A stretch of DNA of 64,000 bases, from contig JAQBQB010000028.1 in assembly GCA_028287235.1 (NCBI GenBank), positions 310,001-374,000 on the forward strand. The letters are read 5' to 3'. The notes under the pieces are model-generated. The model was given only the letters and a program-made list of their open reading frames with translations, did not search any database and was not told the origin of the DNA. Of this stretch, positions 26,896 to 36,047 are shown piece by piece. Each line of letters opens with the position of its first letter. Positions within the stretch are counted from its first letter, which is position 1. The translations under genes and the position numbers were made by a program. The DNA comes from Gemmatimonadota bacterium. Lineage in GTDB: Bacteria; Gemmatimonadota; Gemmatimonadetes; Gemmatimonadales; Gemmatimonadaceae.

Positions 26896-27932
26896 ACGTG
26901 GTTCACTTCGCCGCGGGCGTAGTCCGCGCCGCGGTACGGTGGAAAGCGGAACGACGACTCGCGCGTGAGCAGGCCGCCATGTCCGAGCTCGGCCAGCTCG
27001 GCGCGGCCAATGCGGTCTCCGGCGAGGATGCGCGGGAGGATGAGATCCACCACGCTCGCCTGCGTGAGCAGACCGCAGGTGGGCACGCCGAGGATCGGCA
27101 GCGTGCCGTGCCAAGCGATCCAAAACAAACTTCCCGGATGGGCCGGAACGCCGAAGCGCTCCACCGACACACCGAACTGCGTGAGCGCGAGCCAGCATGG
27201 ATCGAGCGGATCCATCGGCTTCGACCCCGCGACGAGCAGGAGCTCGGCACCCTTGTCGATCAGCACGCGCATGCCGGCGACGAGTGCCCCGGCGTTGGGC
27301 GGCACGAACGCCGGCTGGAGGAGCGTCGAGCCGAACCACGCCACTTTCTCCTCGAGCGCCGCGCCGACACGCGCGGCCGCGCCGGCAGCGAGTGACTCGG
27401 CAGCGACCACGCCGATGCGGCGATGTTCAAACGGTCGAACGGAGACGAAGCCCGACGAGCCCCGCGCGATGCGCTCGACCTCGCCGACGGTTCGCTCCGG
27501 CATTACCAGCGGCGCGATCTTCGCCTGCGCGACACGTTCGCCGCTGTCCACGACCCGGCCCGCGAACAGCGTGTAGATGCACACGCCCTCGAGCAGATTT
27601 GAATCGCGCAGCGCGCCAACGGACACGTCGAGAATACCGCGCCGTGTAGCGACGAGCGGCCAATGGCCGGCCGACGGCTCGCGCACCACGACTCCGTCGC
27701 CCGCCGCCGCGGCGGCCAATCGTGGGCCTGCCTCGTCCTCGGTGACGTCGCCGTTTTCGAGCTCGATCAGATGCAGCTCGGTCCACTCCGCGGCGCGCAG
27801 CATTGGCACGTCGCCGCGCTCGAGCTGTTGGCCCTTCCTGAGACGCACGCCGTTCGCGACGACGTCATGGCAGAGGACCATGCCGGCGACGTGATCGACT
27901 GAAGCGCCGCGCACGATACGGTGCGCCTTCAC
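26892..27932 (-). CDS. Molybdopterin-binding protein (MoCF_biosynth domain)
   Basis: A 346-residue protein. The N-terminal part resembles MoeA-type domains (AHRIVRGASVDHVAGMVLCHDV, VRLRKGQQLE); the C-terminal half is a MoCF-binding domain with RRIGVVAAESLA, AELLLVAGSKPMDPLDP and HPGSLFWIAWHGTLPILGVPTCGL. Such proteins take part in molybdenum cofactor handling and are typically coded beside coxE-like genes in molybdenum-hydroxylase clusters. The GTG start overlaps the end of the coxE remnant as GTGA (27929-27932). No molybdenum hydroxylase gene remains in the window. It might now be a decayed-cluster survivor. Confidence 0.82.
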   Translation of the reverse strand: MKAHRIVRGASVDHVAGMVLCHDVVANGVRLRKGQQLERGDVPMLRAAEWTELHLIELENGDVTEDEAGPRLAAAAAGDGVVVREPSAGHWPLVATRRGILDVSVGALRDSNLLEGVCIYTLFAGRVVDSGERVAQAKIAPLVMPERTVGEVERIARGSSGFVSVRPFEHRRIGVVAAESLAAGAAARVGAALEEKVAWFGSTLLQPAFVPPNAGALVAGMRVLIDKGAELLLVAGSKPMDPLDPCWLALTQFGVSVERFGVPAHPGSLFWIAWHGTLPILGVPTCGLLTQASVVDLILPRILAGDRIGRAELAELGHGGLLTRESSFRFPPYRGADYARGEVNHV

Positions 27933-28204
27933 AGGTGGAGGTGTCTCGCCAGTGCTTCGAGGCTCGCCAAATCGTGCACGGGCGCGAAGACGTCGACGTG
28001 CGGCAGTGCGGCTTGCATGCCGCCGGTGAGCGGTTGGTACGTCGGGCTTCCGAGGAGCGGATTGCTCTCGCGACGCAGAGATTCCGTGATGCGCACGAGC
28101 CGGGTGCTGAAGGCGAAGGTTTCGACGCGCGCGAACGCGCGCGGGAGCGCGAAAAGGAATTGTAACAGGAAACGACTGTTCAACTCGATGGAGCCCGTCG
28201 ATCA
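27929..28204 (-). pseudogene. coxE: Remnant of a CoxE-like VWA protein
   Basis: The frame keeps two separated parts of a CoxE-like von Willebrand A protein. First comes SRFLLQFLFALPRAFARVE with FAFSTRLVRIT. Then, without the usual middle (the DWSGGTRIG and ISDGWDRGD segments), it jumps to NPLLGSPTYQPLTGGM and the normal C-terminus LASLEALARHLHL. Upstream codons read stop-S-T-G-S-I-E, a decayed form of the metal-site start DVSGSME, with a TGA in place of Asp (28202-28204). The N-terminal half is gone and the next gene ends at 28223. A short TTG-started reading (28183) might still be made, but it would lack the metal site. Confidence 0.75.
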
Positions 28205-28222
28205 CGAATTTTTCACGGATGC

Positions 28223-30640
28223 TCAGTCCGCCCGCAACGCCTGCACGGGATCGATGCGTGTCGCACGCTGCGCCGGAAGGTATGCCGCAAGGAGCGCCAC
28301 GGCGATCAAGGCAGCCCACACCGCGCCGAGCGTGAGCGGATCGGTGGGACTCACCTCGAAGAGGAGCGACCGGAGCAACCGCGTCGTCATCAGCGCCAGG
28401 GCCAACCCCACGCACGCCCCCGCGCCGGCGACGACGACGGCCCGGCGCATGATGGCGTCCCGGATACGCGTTGGCGTCGCGCCGAGCGCGATGCGGATCC
28501 CGATCTCGCGCGTCTGCTCGCGCACGCCCGACGCGACGACGCCATAGAGGCCGACCGCGGCGAGCACCAGCGCCACCATGCCGAACGCGCTCAAGAGCAG
28601 CGCGCTGAGGCGCGGCTCGGCCAGCGGCCCACTCAGCAGCTCGTCCATCGAGCGCAGGTTGGAGAGTGTGAGTGTGGGATCGGCGTCGTGGAGTGCGCGC
28701 CGCATCGCGGCGGTCATCCCTCGGACGTCGCCGCTCGACCGAACGGCGAAATACCCCTGCCAGCCATATTGCCGCCACGGCAGGTAGACCATGGGCGACG
28801 CGCCGCGCAGCGCGCGAAAGCGTGTGTCCGGAACGACGCCGACGACGGTGCGCCATTCGTAGAGATGCTTCGAAACGTCGATAGTGGCGCGCGAAACCGG
28901 CGGCGTGATCCTGATGCGCTTGCCGAGTGGATCTTGCGCGGGCCAGAAGCGGCGCGCCACCGATTCGCTCACCACCGCAACGAGCGTCGAGCCGTCGCCA
29001 TCGCTGTCGACGAAACCGCGGCCCTCCAGCACCGGCGTGCCGAACGTGCGAAAATAATCGGCCCCACCGATCTCGATGGGGACGTTCGGATTCGACTCGG
29101 CCTCCGCCGCGGTCTGGCCCTCCGCGTCGAATTGCGGATGGGAGACGCCCGTGCCGAGAAAGGGTGGAATGAGGACGGGCGTCACGGCGGTTACGCCCGG
29201 TATGGCGCGCAGCCCCCGGTCGATGTCGCCTGCCCAGCGCATCACGCGATCGCCGGAGCTCGCCTTCACCACGTCGAACGCGGTCGACAGGATCGATAGA
29301 TGCTCCGCGTTGAATCCGAGGTCGAGCCGCTCGAGATGCTGCAGGCTTCGCGCGAGCAAGCCCGCGCCGGCGAGCATGAGAAGGGCGAGCGCCACCTGCG
29401 ACGCGACGAGCCAATCGCGCACGCGACGGCGCCGTCGCGTCTCGGCACCAGAGCGCGCGTCGAATCGCAACGGCGACGCCAGGTTCACACGAGCGCCGGC
29501 GAGAGCGGGCAGCACACCGAAGAGCAGCACTGAAAGCGTCGTGACGCCGACCGCGATGGCGACGAGGTCGCCGTGGAGCCGCACGTTGTCGAGCCCGGGC
29601 AGTTGCGCGGGGGCGAATGCCAAGAGTGCGCGCAACAGCGCCGCGGCACATGCCACGCCGAGCGCACCGCCGCCCGCCGCAAGCAGCGCGCTCTCGACGA
29701 CGAGCTGCCGCACCAGGTCGCCGTAGCCCGCACCGAGCGCGCGCCGCACCGCGAGCTCGCGTGTCCGCGACGCGGCCCGAAGCAGGAATAAATTTCCAAC
29801 GTTCACGCACGCGATGAGGAGCAACAGCGCCACCGCGCCGGTCAGCGCCACGAGGACCGGCCGCACGTCTCCAAGCATGGCCTGGGCGAACGTGCCGCCG
29901 TGCGCGCCGGCGAGCCGCATGTCGGGCTCACGTCGACTGATAATCGAAAAAAATTCCGCGGCCGCCGCGTCGGCGCTTGCGCCAGGAGCGAGGCGCGCGA
30001 CGGCGAGCACCTGCAGCGTCCAGATCTTCGGGATCGGTGTCCAACAGCCGGCGCCGAGGGGATAGTCGAGCCCCGAGGGCGCCACGCCGACGATCGTGTA
30101 CTCGTTGCGCGTGTACGGATCCATCAAACGCCGGCCGACGATCGACAGGCTGCCGCCGAACGTCGTCTGCCAGGTGCCGTAGCTCAGCACCATCACCGGC
30201 GCGGCGCCGGCCAGGTCGTCGTCAGCCCGCAAGAGGCGGCCGAGCGCCGGCCGTGCGCCGAGCACGTCGAAATAGTTCGCCGTGACTTGCGCGTGGCCGA
30301 GCGCCAGCGGCTGGCCGCCGTCGAGATACACCGAGGACACCGCGCCCCAGTGCACCACCCCGGCGACGTCGCGCATCGTGCGGCTCGTTCGCCGCACCTC
30401 GGCGAGGTCGGTCGCGTAGGGAGACAGCTCGGCGGTCGGAACGTGGTACGTCCACAACACCGCGATGCGATCCTGATCTTGCACCGGCAGCCGGCGTAGG
30501 AGAATCGTCTCGAACGTCGTGAACATCGCCACGGCCATGCCGATGCCGAGTCCGAGGATCGCGAGCGATGCGACCGCAAAAGTCGGCGTGCGGCGAAAGC
30601 CGCGAAGGGCGATGCGGATGTCCTGCGCCAGTCGATTCAT
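28223..30640 (-). CDS. ADOP-type ABC permease (MacB/FtsX family)
   Basis: An 805-residue duplicated permease with the usual start MNRLAQDIRIALRGFRRTP, FtsX segments SRTRELAVRRALGAGYGDLV and EQTREIGIRIALGATPTRI, and the end YLPAQRATRIDPVQALRAD. Two MacB_PCD domains are present. GGGAGAA upstream supports ATG 30640; the frame opens 19 codons earlier without support. It is the third such permease in the window, again without an ATPase neighbour. It is divergent from the S51 peptidase and leads a minus-strand unit that runs into the coxE remnant. Confidence 0.92.
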   Translation of the reverse strand: MNRLAQDIRIALRGFRRTPTFAVASLAILGLGIGMAVAMFTTFETILLRRLPVQDQDRIAVLWTYHVPTAELSPYATDLAEVRRTSRTMRDVAGVVHWGAVSSVYLDGGQPLALGHAQVTANYFDVLGARPALGRLLRADDDLAGAAPVMVLSYGTWQTTFGGSLSIVGRRLMDPYTRNEYTIVGVAPSGLDYPLGAGCWTPIPKIWTLQVLAVARLAPGASADAAAAEFFSIISRREPDMRLAGAHGGTFAQAMLGDVRPVLVALTGAVALLLLIACVNVGNLFLLRAASRTRELAVRRALGAGYGDLVRQLVVESALLAAGGGALGVACAAALLRALLAFAPAQLPGLDNVRLHGDLVAIAVGVTTLSVLLFGVLPALAGARVNLASPLRFDARSGAETRRRRRVRDWLVASQVALALLMLAGAGLLARSLQHLERLDLGFNAEHLSILSTAFDVVKASSGDRVMRWAGDIDRGLRAIPGVTAVTPVLIPPFLGTGVSHPQFDAEGQTAAEAESNPNVPIEIGGADYFRTFGTPVLEGRGFVDSDGDGSTLVAVVSESVARRFWPAQDPLGKRIRITPPVSRATIDVSKHLYEWRTVVGVVPDTRFRALRGASPMVYLPWRQYGWQGYFAVRSSGDVRGMTAAMRRALHDADPTLTLSNLRSMDELLSGPLAEPRLSALLLSAFGMVALVLAAVGLYGVVASGVREQTREIGIRIALGATPTRIRDAIMRRAVVVAGAGACVGLALALMTTRLLRSLLFEVSPTDPLTLGAVWAALIAVALLAAYLPAQRATRIDPVQALRAD

Positions 30641-30727
30641 CGGTTCTCCCGCGTCTCGAGCGCGTTGCGATCTCGTCGAGAGTATCGCAGAATTCACCGG
30701 CCACCGACAGCCTCCAGGAGATCAAAC

Positions 30728-31519
30728 GTGAAGCGTAGAGAATTTGTCCGTTCGTCCGCGTTGGGATCGCTCGCATTGTGGGCCGGCCGGCTACCCGGGG
30801 CAGCCCTCGGTCAAACGTCGGGCCGTGCCGCGACGCGAAAGATTCTGATCGCCGGCGGGAACTACAACACGGCGTTCGTCCGCTACATGGCGGAGCTCAC
30901 GGGAAAGGCGCGCCCGAAACTCCTGTTTCTTCCTACCGCGTCGGCCGACCGTGCCGACGGCATCATTGCCTGGTACAAGAGCTGCGCGCCGCTCAACGTC
31001 GAGCCGTTGGTCCAGGAGAGCTTCATCGAGAGCCTCACGCAGACGCGCGGGTGGGACGAGGTGCTGCTGTCGGTGGACGGCATCGTCGCGTCGGGCGGCA
31101 ACACGCTGAATCAACAGGCGATCTGGAAAGCGCAGGGCATCGATCTCGTGCTGCGGCAAGCGTGGGATCGCGGCATCGTCCTCGGCGGCGCCAGCGCCGG
31201 TTCGCTCTGCTGGTTCGAGGAGGGAACGACCGATTCGCGGCCCAAGGAGCTCACGACGGTCCAAGGCCTCGGATTCATCAAGGGCAGCCACTGCCCGCAC
31301 TACGACAAGGAGTCGGGACGCAGACCGCTGTATCACAAGCTGATCGGCTCGGGCGCGATGAAGCCCGGCTACGCGTGCGACAACGACGCGGGCATCTACT
31401 TCGAGGACAACACCGTCAAGCGCGTCGTCTCGACGCGCGCCGAGGCGAAGGTGTACTACGTGAGCCGCGCCGGTGCCGACGTCGTCGAGAAAGTGCTCGA
31501 GCCGGAACGGATCTCGTAG
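30728..31519 (+). CDS. Cyanophycinase-like S51 family peptidase with Tat-like signal
   Basis: A 263-residue protein. The N-terminus KRREFVRSSALGSLALWAG is a twin-arginine type signal. The catalytic domain fits peptidase family S51 (peptidase E/cyanophycinase): KILIAGGNYN, KLLFLPTAS, GIVASGGNTLNQQ and the nucleophile Ser in GGASAGSLCWFE. A His pair follows in GSHCPHYD. S51 enzymes cleave Asp-linked dipeptides or related bonds; this one is closer to the PepE branch by length. The GTG start at 30728 has AGGAG seven bases upstream. It is divergent from the ADOP permease. Confidence 0.9.
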   Translation: MKRREFVRSSALGSLALWAGRLPGAALGQTSGRAATRKILIAGGNYNTAFVRYMAELTGKARPKLLFLPTASADRADGIIAWYKSCAPLNVEPLVQESFIESLTQTRGWDEVLLSVDGIVASGGNTLNQQAIWKAQGIDLVLRQAWDRGIVLGGASAGSLCWFEEGTTDSRPKELTTVQGLGFIKGSHCPHYDKESGRRPLYHKLIGSGAMKPGYACDNDAGIYFEDNTVKRVVSTRAEAKVYYVSRAGADVVEKVLEPERIS

Positions 31520-31529
31520 TCGGCCTCCG

Positions 31530-32135
31530 TCAGACGGGCGGCAGCGCGCCCAGGGTGATCTCGCCGGAGCGCGCCCGGTTTGGATCGTCGAGTGACGCGA
31601 GCATGGTGTCGTAGCATCGCGGACACATCCCGTGCGACAACATGGGCAGCGGCGACTCCTCGAACAGCCCGAGCTCCGGAATGGCGCTTTCGACCTCGAG
31701 CCACTGGTCGGCCGGGATGGGAATTCGCATGCACCAGCCGCAGATCGTGAGCAGCGCGTCGGACCGAGGCGCCTCGGCGTCGAGCAAGCTCACATCTTCC
31801 CGTGCCTGACTGGCGACGAGCCGCGTGTGGAACTCCACCTCGCCCGCGACGGTCGCCGCAAGTTGCATTTCCAGGAGTCGGCGCTGCGTGGGGCCGTCGC
31901 ATCGAAACCGAAAGCGCGCGGGTCCCGTTCCGTTCCTCAGCCGCTTGAGGAGCGCCGCGTACAGCTGGCGGGTGGTCTGATCGGCGATCGACGTCCACAA
32001 CGACTGCCCGAGAATTCCAGGCGGCACGAGATGTTCACCGTCGTTGGCGCGGGCGAAGTGCGACCAAGCATCGTTCACGGCCGTGATGCAGTCGGACGAA
32101 TCGATTCGGTATATTACGTCTTCTGAAATTCTCAA
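31530..32135 (-). CDS. PAS-domain protein with a C-terminal four-Cys motif
   Basis: A 201-residue protein. The N-terminal 110 residues look like a PAS domain (ISEDVIYRIDSSDCITAVNDAWSHFARAN, LRNGTGPARFRFRCD). The C-terminal part has ICGWCMRIP and later LSHGMCPRCYDTML, a CxxC...CxxC pair likely to bind zinc; this tail is known from other small regulators and PAS proteins. No output domain is present, so it is a single-domain sensor or partner. A TTG start at 32135 is chosen because no ATG or GTG is in frame between the kinase stop and the PAS start. It follows the Ser/Thr kinase by 50 bp. Confidence 0.65.
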   Translation of the reverse strand: MRISEDVIYRIDSSDCITAVNDAWSHFARANDGEHLVPPGILGQSLWTSIADQTTRQLYAALLKRLRNGTGPARFRFRCDGPTQRRLLEMQLAATVAGEVEFHTRLVASQAREDVSLLDAEAPRSDALLTICGWCMRIPIPADQWLEVESAIPELGLFEESPLPMLSHGMCPRCYDTMLASLDDPNRARSGEITLGALPPV

Positions 32136-32185
32136 ATTCTCATCTCGTGGCGTTTCCGCATCATAGCGCGCGCCCGGTCGTTCGG

Positions 32186-34612
32186 CTACGGCCAATAGGC
32201 CGGCGGAGGCTGCAGCCCGGCGCGCCTCACAAGGGTCATCAGGCGAGGATCCTTTCGGATCGGGTTTCTGAGCGTTCTCCAATACAGCGACCCAATCCCC
32301 GACGATCCGGCGTTCAACGCGCGCTCGTACCACTGTACCGCGCCCGCGTCGTCGCCGATGAGTGCGTGCATCAGCGCGATGTCGTCCTCGCGCATGTACG
32401 CCTTCTGGCCCGGCGCCGCCGCCTGTGCGTCCACACCGGCAACGATCTTCCGCGCCTCGTCCATTCGCTTGGCCGACACGAGCACCGAGACGTAGTCGAG
32501 TAGGGCGTGCAGCTTTTGTACGCCTGCCTCACCGGCGGCGCGGCGGAACAGCTCGACGGCGCGGTCGGGCCGCTGGACGTCGAGATCCTGCAACGCCGCG
32601 CACCGCTCGCCGGCATGCAGCTCCGCTAGTCGTCCGCAATACTCGCGCGCCTCGCGGGTGTTGCCCGACTGCTGCGCGTACGTCCACGCGGCGAGCAATC
32701 GATCGGGCGACGTGGGGTCGCGGTTCACCGCCTGGCGCAGGAACGCGCTCGCCGAGTCGCGCAGCCCGTTCGCCCAGAGCACCTGCGGATACCACATCGG
32801 GCCGAACGGCAACTCGGGGTTGGCGGCCAACGCCTCCGCCATGTACCGCTGCGCGGCGCTCGTGTTGCGATCGAAGAAATAGGCGATGAGCCCTTTGGTG
32901 AAGCGCAGCTCCGCAACGGTGGAGTCGATCGCCAGCCCGCGCGCCAGGGCGACCCGCATTCGCGGAACGGCCTCCGAGGGCGCGACAAAGTCGTCGCTCA
33001 GCATACCCCACGAGTCGGTGATCCCCGACCACGCCATCGCGTACGTCGAATCCTCTTGGAGGGCCTGTTGAAAGAGGTCGAGCGATTTGCGTAGATCGGG
33101 CTCCGTGTAGCGCGCCTGCATGTAGCGGGCGCGGAGATAGAGATCGTGCGCCTTGGCGCTCGTGGTGCCGCGAGTCGCCAACTGTTGATTCGCGCCGAGC
33201 GTGACCCGCAGCGCGCCGGCGATCGCGCGCGCTACGTCGTCCTGCACCTGGAACGCATCCTTCACTTCGCGCTCGTACGTCTCCGCCCAGAGGATCACGC
33301 CGTCGGACACGTTCGTGAGCTGCGCCGTGAGTCGCATGCGGTCGCCCACACGGCGGATGCGCGACTCGAGCAGCGCGCCGACGTGCAGCCGCTCCCCGAT
33401 CTTTTTCACGTCGCCGCCGTCGGCCAGCACCGCTGCGCTCGTCGCGCTGCGCGACGTCACCCGCACGCCCGGGAGCTTGGCGAGCGTGGACGTGAGCTCG
33501 TCGGTCATCCCGTCGGCGAAGAACTGCGTCGCGGTGTCGGCGGCCGCGTTGACGAGCGGTAGCACGGCGATCGATTTCGCCGGCGCTGCCGCTGTGGCCT
33601 CGGCGTGATCGGAGCGACGCCACACGACGACTCCGGCGACGACGAGCAGCGCCACGACCGCGGACAACGCCAACACGCCGCGATTGCGATAGTACTCCGA
33701 CCGCGCGACTACCGTGTCGCTCTCCAGCGCCGCCAACATGCTGAGCGGCTCGTTCGCGCCGCTCGACACGGTGACGCCATCGAGCGCGCGCACCACCTCC
33801 GCCGCCGACTGCGGACGGTCGGCAGGCCGCTTCTCGAGGCAGCGCATGATGAGCGCGGCCAGCGCCGGTGGCAGGGCGGCCCGTCTCCGCTGGATCGCTT
33901 CCGGCTGCTCGGCGATGTTCGCGGCGAGTTGGCCTTGCATCGACCGGCCGGCGAAGGGCGTCTCGCCGGTGAGCAGCTCGTAGCCGAGCACGCCAAAGGC
34001 GTAGATGTCGGCGCGGTGATCGACGTTCGGGTCGGCGACCGCCTGCTCCGGTGCCATGTACGCCGGCGTTCCGAGGGCGACGCCGACGGAGGTCGTCTCG
34101 GACTCGCCGTCGACCTTGCTCGAGTCCAACAACGCCTTGGCGACTCCGAAGTCCGCCACCATGGCCGAACCGCCGGACACCAGCACGTTGTCAGGCTTGA
34201 TGTCGCGATGCACCACGCCGCGCTCGTGCGCGTAGACCAGCGCGCTCGCCACTTCGCGGAGGATGCGCACCGCCTCGGCGACGGGCAGCTCACCGTGCGC
34301 CGCGAGACGGGCGCGCAGCGACTCGCCCTCGATGAACGGCATCGTGAAGTACGGCACGCCGCCCGCGTCGCCCGCCGACAGCAAAGGCACGATGTGCGGG
34401 TGCTGCAGGCGCGCCGCGAGCATGATCTCACGGTTGAAGCGCGCGATGCTGACGGTGGCGGCGACGTCGTGCGGAAGCACTTTTACGACCACCTGTCGAC
34501 CGAGCGCGGCGTCGGTGGCGACGAAGACGCGCGCCATTCCGCCGCCGCCGAGCTCGCGATCGATGGTGTAGGCGGTGCCGAGCGAATCTTGGAGGGTGTC
34601 GCGGAGGGGCAT
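32186..34612 (-). CDS. Ser/Thr protein kinase with TolB-N/FlgO-like and TPR domains
   Basis: An 808-residue membrane kinase. The kinase domain (about 15-275) has GGGGMARVF, the ATP lysine in VVKVL, HRDIKPDNVLV, DFGVAK and GTPAYMAPEQ, all intact. One membrane helix (ALSAVVALLVVAGVVVWRR) lies near residue 325. Outside it is a TolB-N/FlgO-like region (KSIAVLPLVN, FADGMTDELTSTLAKLPGVRV) and then about six TPR units. This design is frequent in Gemmatimonadota and Acidobacteriota. It should phosphorylate cytoplasmic targets in response to an envelope cue. The PAS protein directly downstream is a possible partner. Confidence 0.94.
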   Translation of the reverse strand: MPLRDTLQDSLGTAYTIDRELGGGGMARVFVATDAALGRQVVVKVLPHDVAATVSIARFNREIMLAARLQHPHIVPLLSAGDAGGVPYFTMPFIEGESLRARLAAHGELPVAEAVRILREVASALVYAHERGVVHRDIKPDNVLVSGGSAMVADFGVAKALLDSSKVDGESETTSVGVALGTPAYMAPEQAVADPNVDHRADIYAFGVLGYELLTGETPFAGRSMQGQLAANIAEQPEAIQRRRAALPPALAALIMRCLEKRPADRPQSAAEVVRALDGVTVSSGANEPLSMLAALESDTVVARSEYYRNRGVLALSAVVALLVVAGVVVWRRSDHAEATAAAPAKSIAVLPLVNAAADTATQFFADGMTDELTSTLAKLPGVRVTSRSATSAAVLADGGDVKKIGERLHVGALLESRIRRVGDRMRLTAQLTNVSDGVILWAETYEREVKDAFQVQDDVARAIAGALRVTLGANQQLATRGTTSAKAHDLYLRARYMQARYTEPDLRKSLDLFQQALQEDSTYAMAWSGITDSWGMLSDDFVAPSEAVPRMRVALARGLAIDSTVAELRFTKGLIAYFFDRNTSAAQRYMAEALAANPELPFGPMWYPQVLWANGLRDSASAFLRQAVNRDPTSPDRLLAAWTYAQQSGNTREAREYCGRLAELHAGERCAALQDLDVQRPDRAVELFRRAAGEAGVQKLHALLDYVSVLVSAKRMDEARKIVAGVDAQAAAPGQKAYMREDDIALMHALIGDDAGAVQWYERALNAGSSGIGSLYWRTLRNPIRKDPRLMTLVRRAGLQPPPAYWP

Positions 34613-34686
34613 GGGCTAACAGTATCGACGGCGCCGACCGTCCCGGTGCGGCAATTGTATGTGACGATGCCGATATCTGAACCTAC

Positions 34687-34866
34687 TCAATGCGCCGGCC
34701 TCGAGGCGACTCGCCACGCCCAAATCGCCAGGCTCGCGGCCAGCGCCGTGACGAGGATGAAGAACGGGTCCTTCGCGAGCTGCGATCCTTCCTCCACGAC
34801 CCGCCAGAGATGGACGACGGCGATCAGACCGAAGACGACGCCGGTGGTGACGACGTACGTTTTCAT
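34687..34866 (-). CDS. Small two-helix membrane protein
   Basis: A 59-residue protein with two predicted helices (TYVVTTGVVFGLIAVVHLW and PFFILVTALAASLAIWAWRVA). ATG at 34866 has a GGAGG site seven bases upstream, which supports real translation; a GTG two codons earlier would be too close to that site. I recognise no family with certainty, though short proteins of this shape are common hypothetical membrane proteins. It is divergent from the secreted protein at 35020. Confidence 0.55.
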   Translation of the reverse strand: MKTYVVTTGVVFGLIAVVHLWRVVEEGSQLAKDPFFILVTALAASLAIWAWRVASRPAH

Positions 34867-35019
34867 GGACACGCCTCCGCTATGAGAGAATGCTCACGAC
34901 CCATCTATCCATCCATTGGCTCGGGTGCTTCCGACGAGCCAAACGCTACGCCAAGAACGGGATCGCGGCGAATGCGGGCCGCGTACTAGATTGACGGACA
35001 TCTCCCCGTCGAGACTATC

Positions 35020-35802
35020 ATGATGCTCCTGCGCTATCGCCTGCCGTCGGCCGCGATCCTGGCGACGCTCACATTCCCGCACACCGCGCGCGCTCAGCAT
35101 TCGGATTCGATCGTCGCGCGGGCTACGGTCGCGATCGCGTCGCTCAAGGACACCGTCGCCCTGCGGAGCGCCGGCTTCTCCGTCATCGGCGTCGCCTATT
35201 CCAAGCGAATTCTCGAGCGGCCGGTGCCCACCGAGCTCGCCGGCACGCCGGCGGAGTGGCATCTCCATGCGATCTGCCGCGGCGTGCCGGGCGAAGGGAT
35301 GGTGCTGGCCGACGGTCGCGACGATTGCGTGGCGCGCGGAGGCACGCCTGCGGGCGCCAACATCGCGATGGTACACGCCTGGACCATCGCGAATCCGGAC
35401 GGCCCGTACGCGCACGACAACCCGGCGCTGCCGTTCGTTGCCACGGGTCTCGAGCCGCCGGCGCACGCCATGGCCGACGAACGCCTCCTTGGCGTGGCGC
35501 TCGGTGAGAGCTATGGAGCGAAGCTCGTCATCGCGCATCGCATCGACGACATGGCGCAACGCGCCGGAAAGAATCAGCCGCTGATCGAAAAACGGGCGGC
35601 GCTGAGGGCGCTGGTGCCGCAGCTCCGGGAGGCCCAGCGTGCCAACGACACGCGCAAGTTCGACGCGCTGCGCAAGAAGACGATCGATGCCTGGAACGCG
35701 CTCGCCGATGAGTATCGCGCCGCCGCGCCCACGCCGGAGATGCGAGCGCGCTTCGACGTCGAGCTCAAAGAAGCGGTCGAGACGATGCACCACCATATGT
35801 GA
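35020..35802 (+). CDS. Secreted protein of unknown function
   Basis: A 260-residue protein with a signal peptide ending in ARAQ (residues 22-25). The mature part has no family I can name. It contains HLHAICRG, a Cys pair (AICRG and DDCVARGG) that may form a disulfide, and a segment AMVHAWTIANPDGPYAHDNPALPF. The C-terminus is helical and ends in HHHM. The repeated His could bind metal. It is flanked by small membrane proteins on the other strand and shows no operon link. Two adjacent ATG codons (35020, 35023) are equal starts. Confidence 0.7.
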   Translation: MMLLRYRLPSAAILATLTFPHTARAQHSDSIVARATVAIASLKDTVALRSAGFSVIGVAYSKRILERPVPTELAGTPAEWHLHAICRGVPGEGMVLADGRDDCVARGGTPAGANIAMVHAWTIANPDGPYAHDNPALPFVATGLEPPAHAMADERLLGVALGESYGAKLVIAHRIDDMAQRAGKNQPLIEKRAALRALVPQLREAQRANDTRKFDALRKKTIDAWNALADEYRAAAPTPEMRARFDVELKEAVETMHHHM

Positions 35803-35821
35803 GCTCGCCACCGCCGGGAAC

Positions 35822-36043
35822 TCAGACCCGCGCTCCATTCCGCGGCGGCCGCGCGACGAGCAGCATGAGCACGCCGAACGCGAGCATCACCACACCCCAC
35901 CAGAGATTGATCTGACCGCCCCTGGTGAATGCCGCGGCCGCCACGCGTGGTTGGAAGAGACCGTACGCCACCAGCAACAATCCCAACAGCGTGAAGAGGC
36001 CGCCGATGGGAACGCGGACATCGAGATCGCCTGTTGCGCTCAT
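35822..36043 (-). CDS. Small two-helix membrane protein after the sodium symporter
   Basis: A 73-residue protein with two predicted helices (VPIGGLFTLLGLLLVAYGLF and INLWWGVVMLAFGVLMLLVA) and a basic tail. It starts four bases after the stop of the sodium/solute symporter, so it is almost certainly co-transcribed and probably translationally coupled. A helper role for the symporter is possible but unproven. I know no family name for it. Confidence 0.65.
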   Translation of the reverse strand: MSATGDLDVRVPIGGLFTLLGLLLVAYGLFQPRVAAAAFTRGGQINLWWGVVMLAFGVLMLLVARPPRNGARV

Positions 36044-36047
36044 GGCT

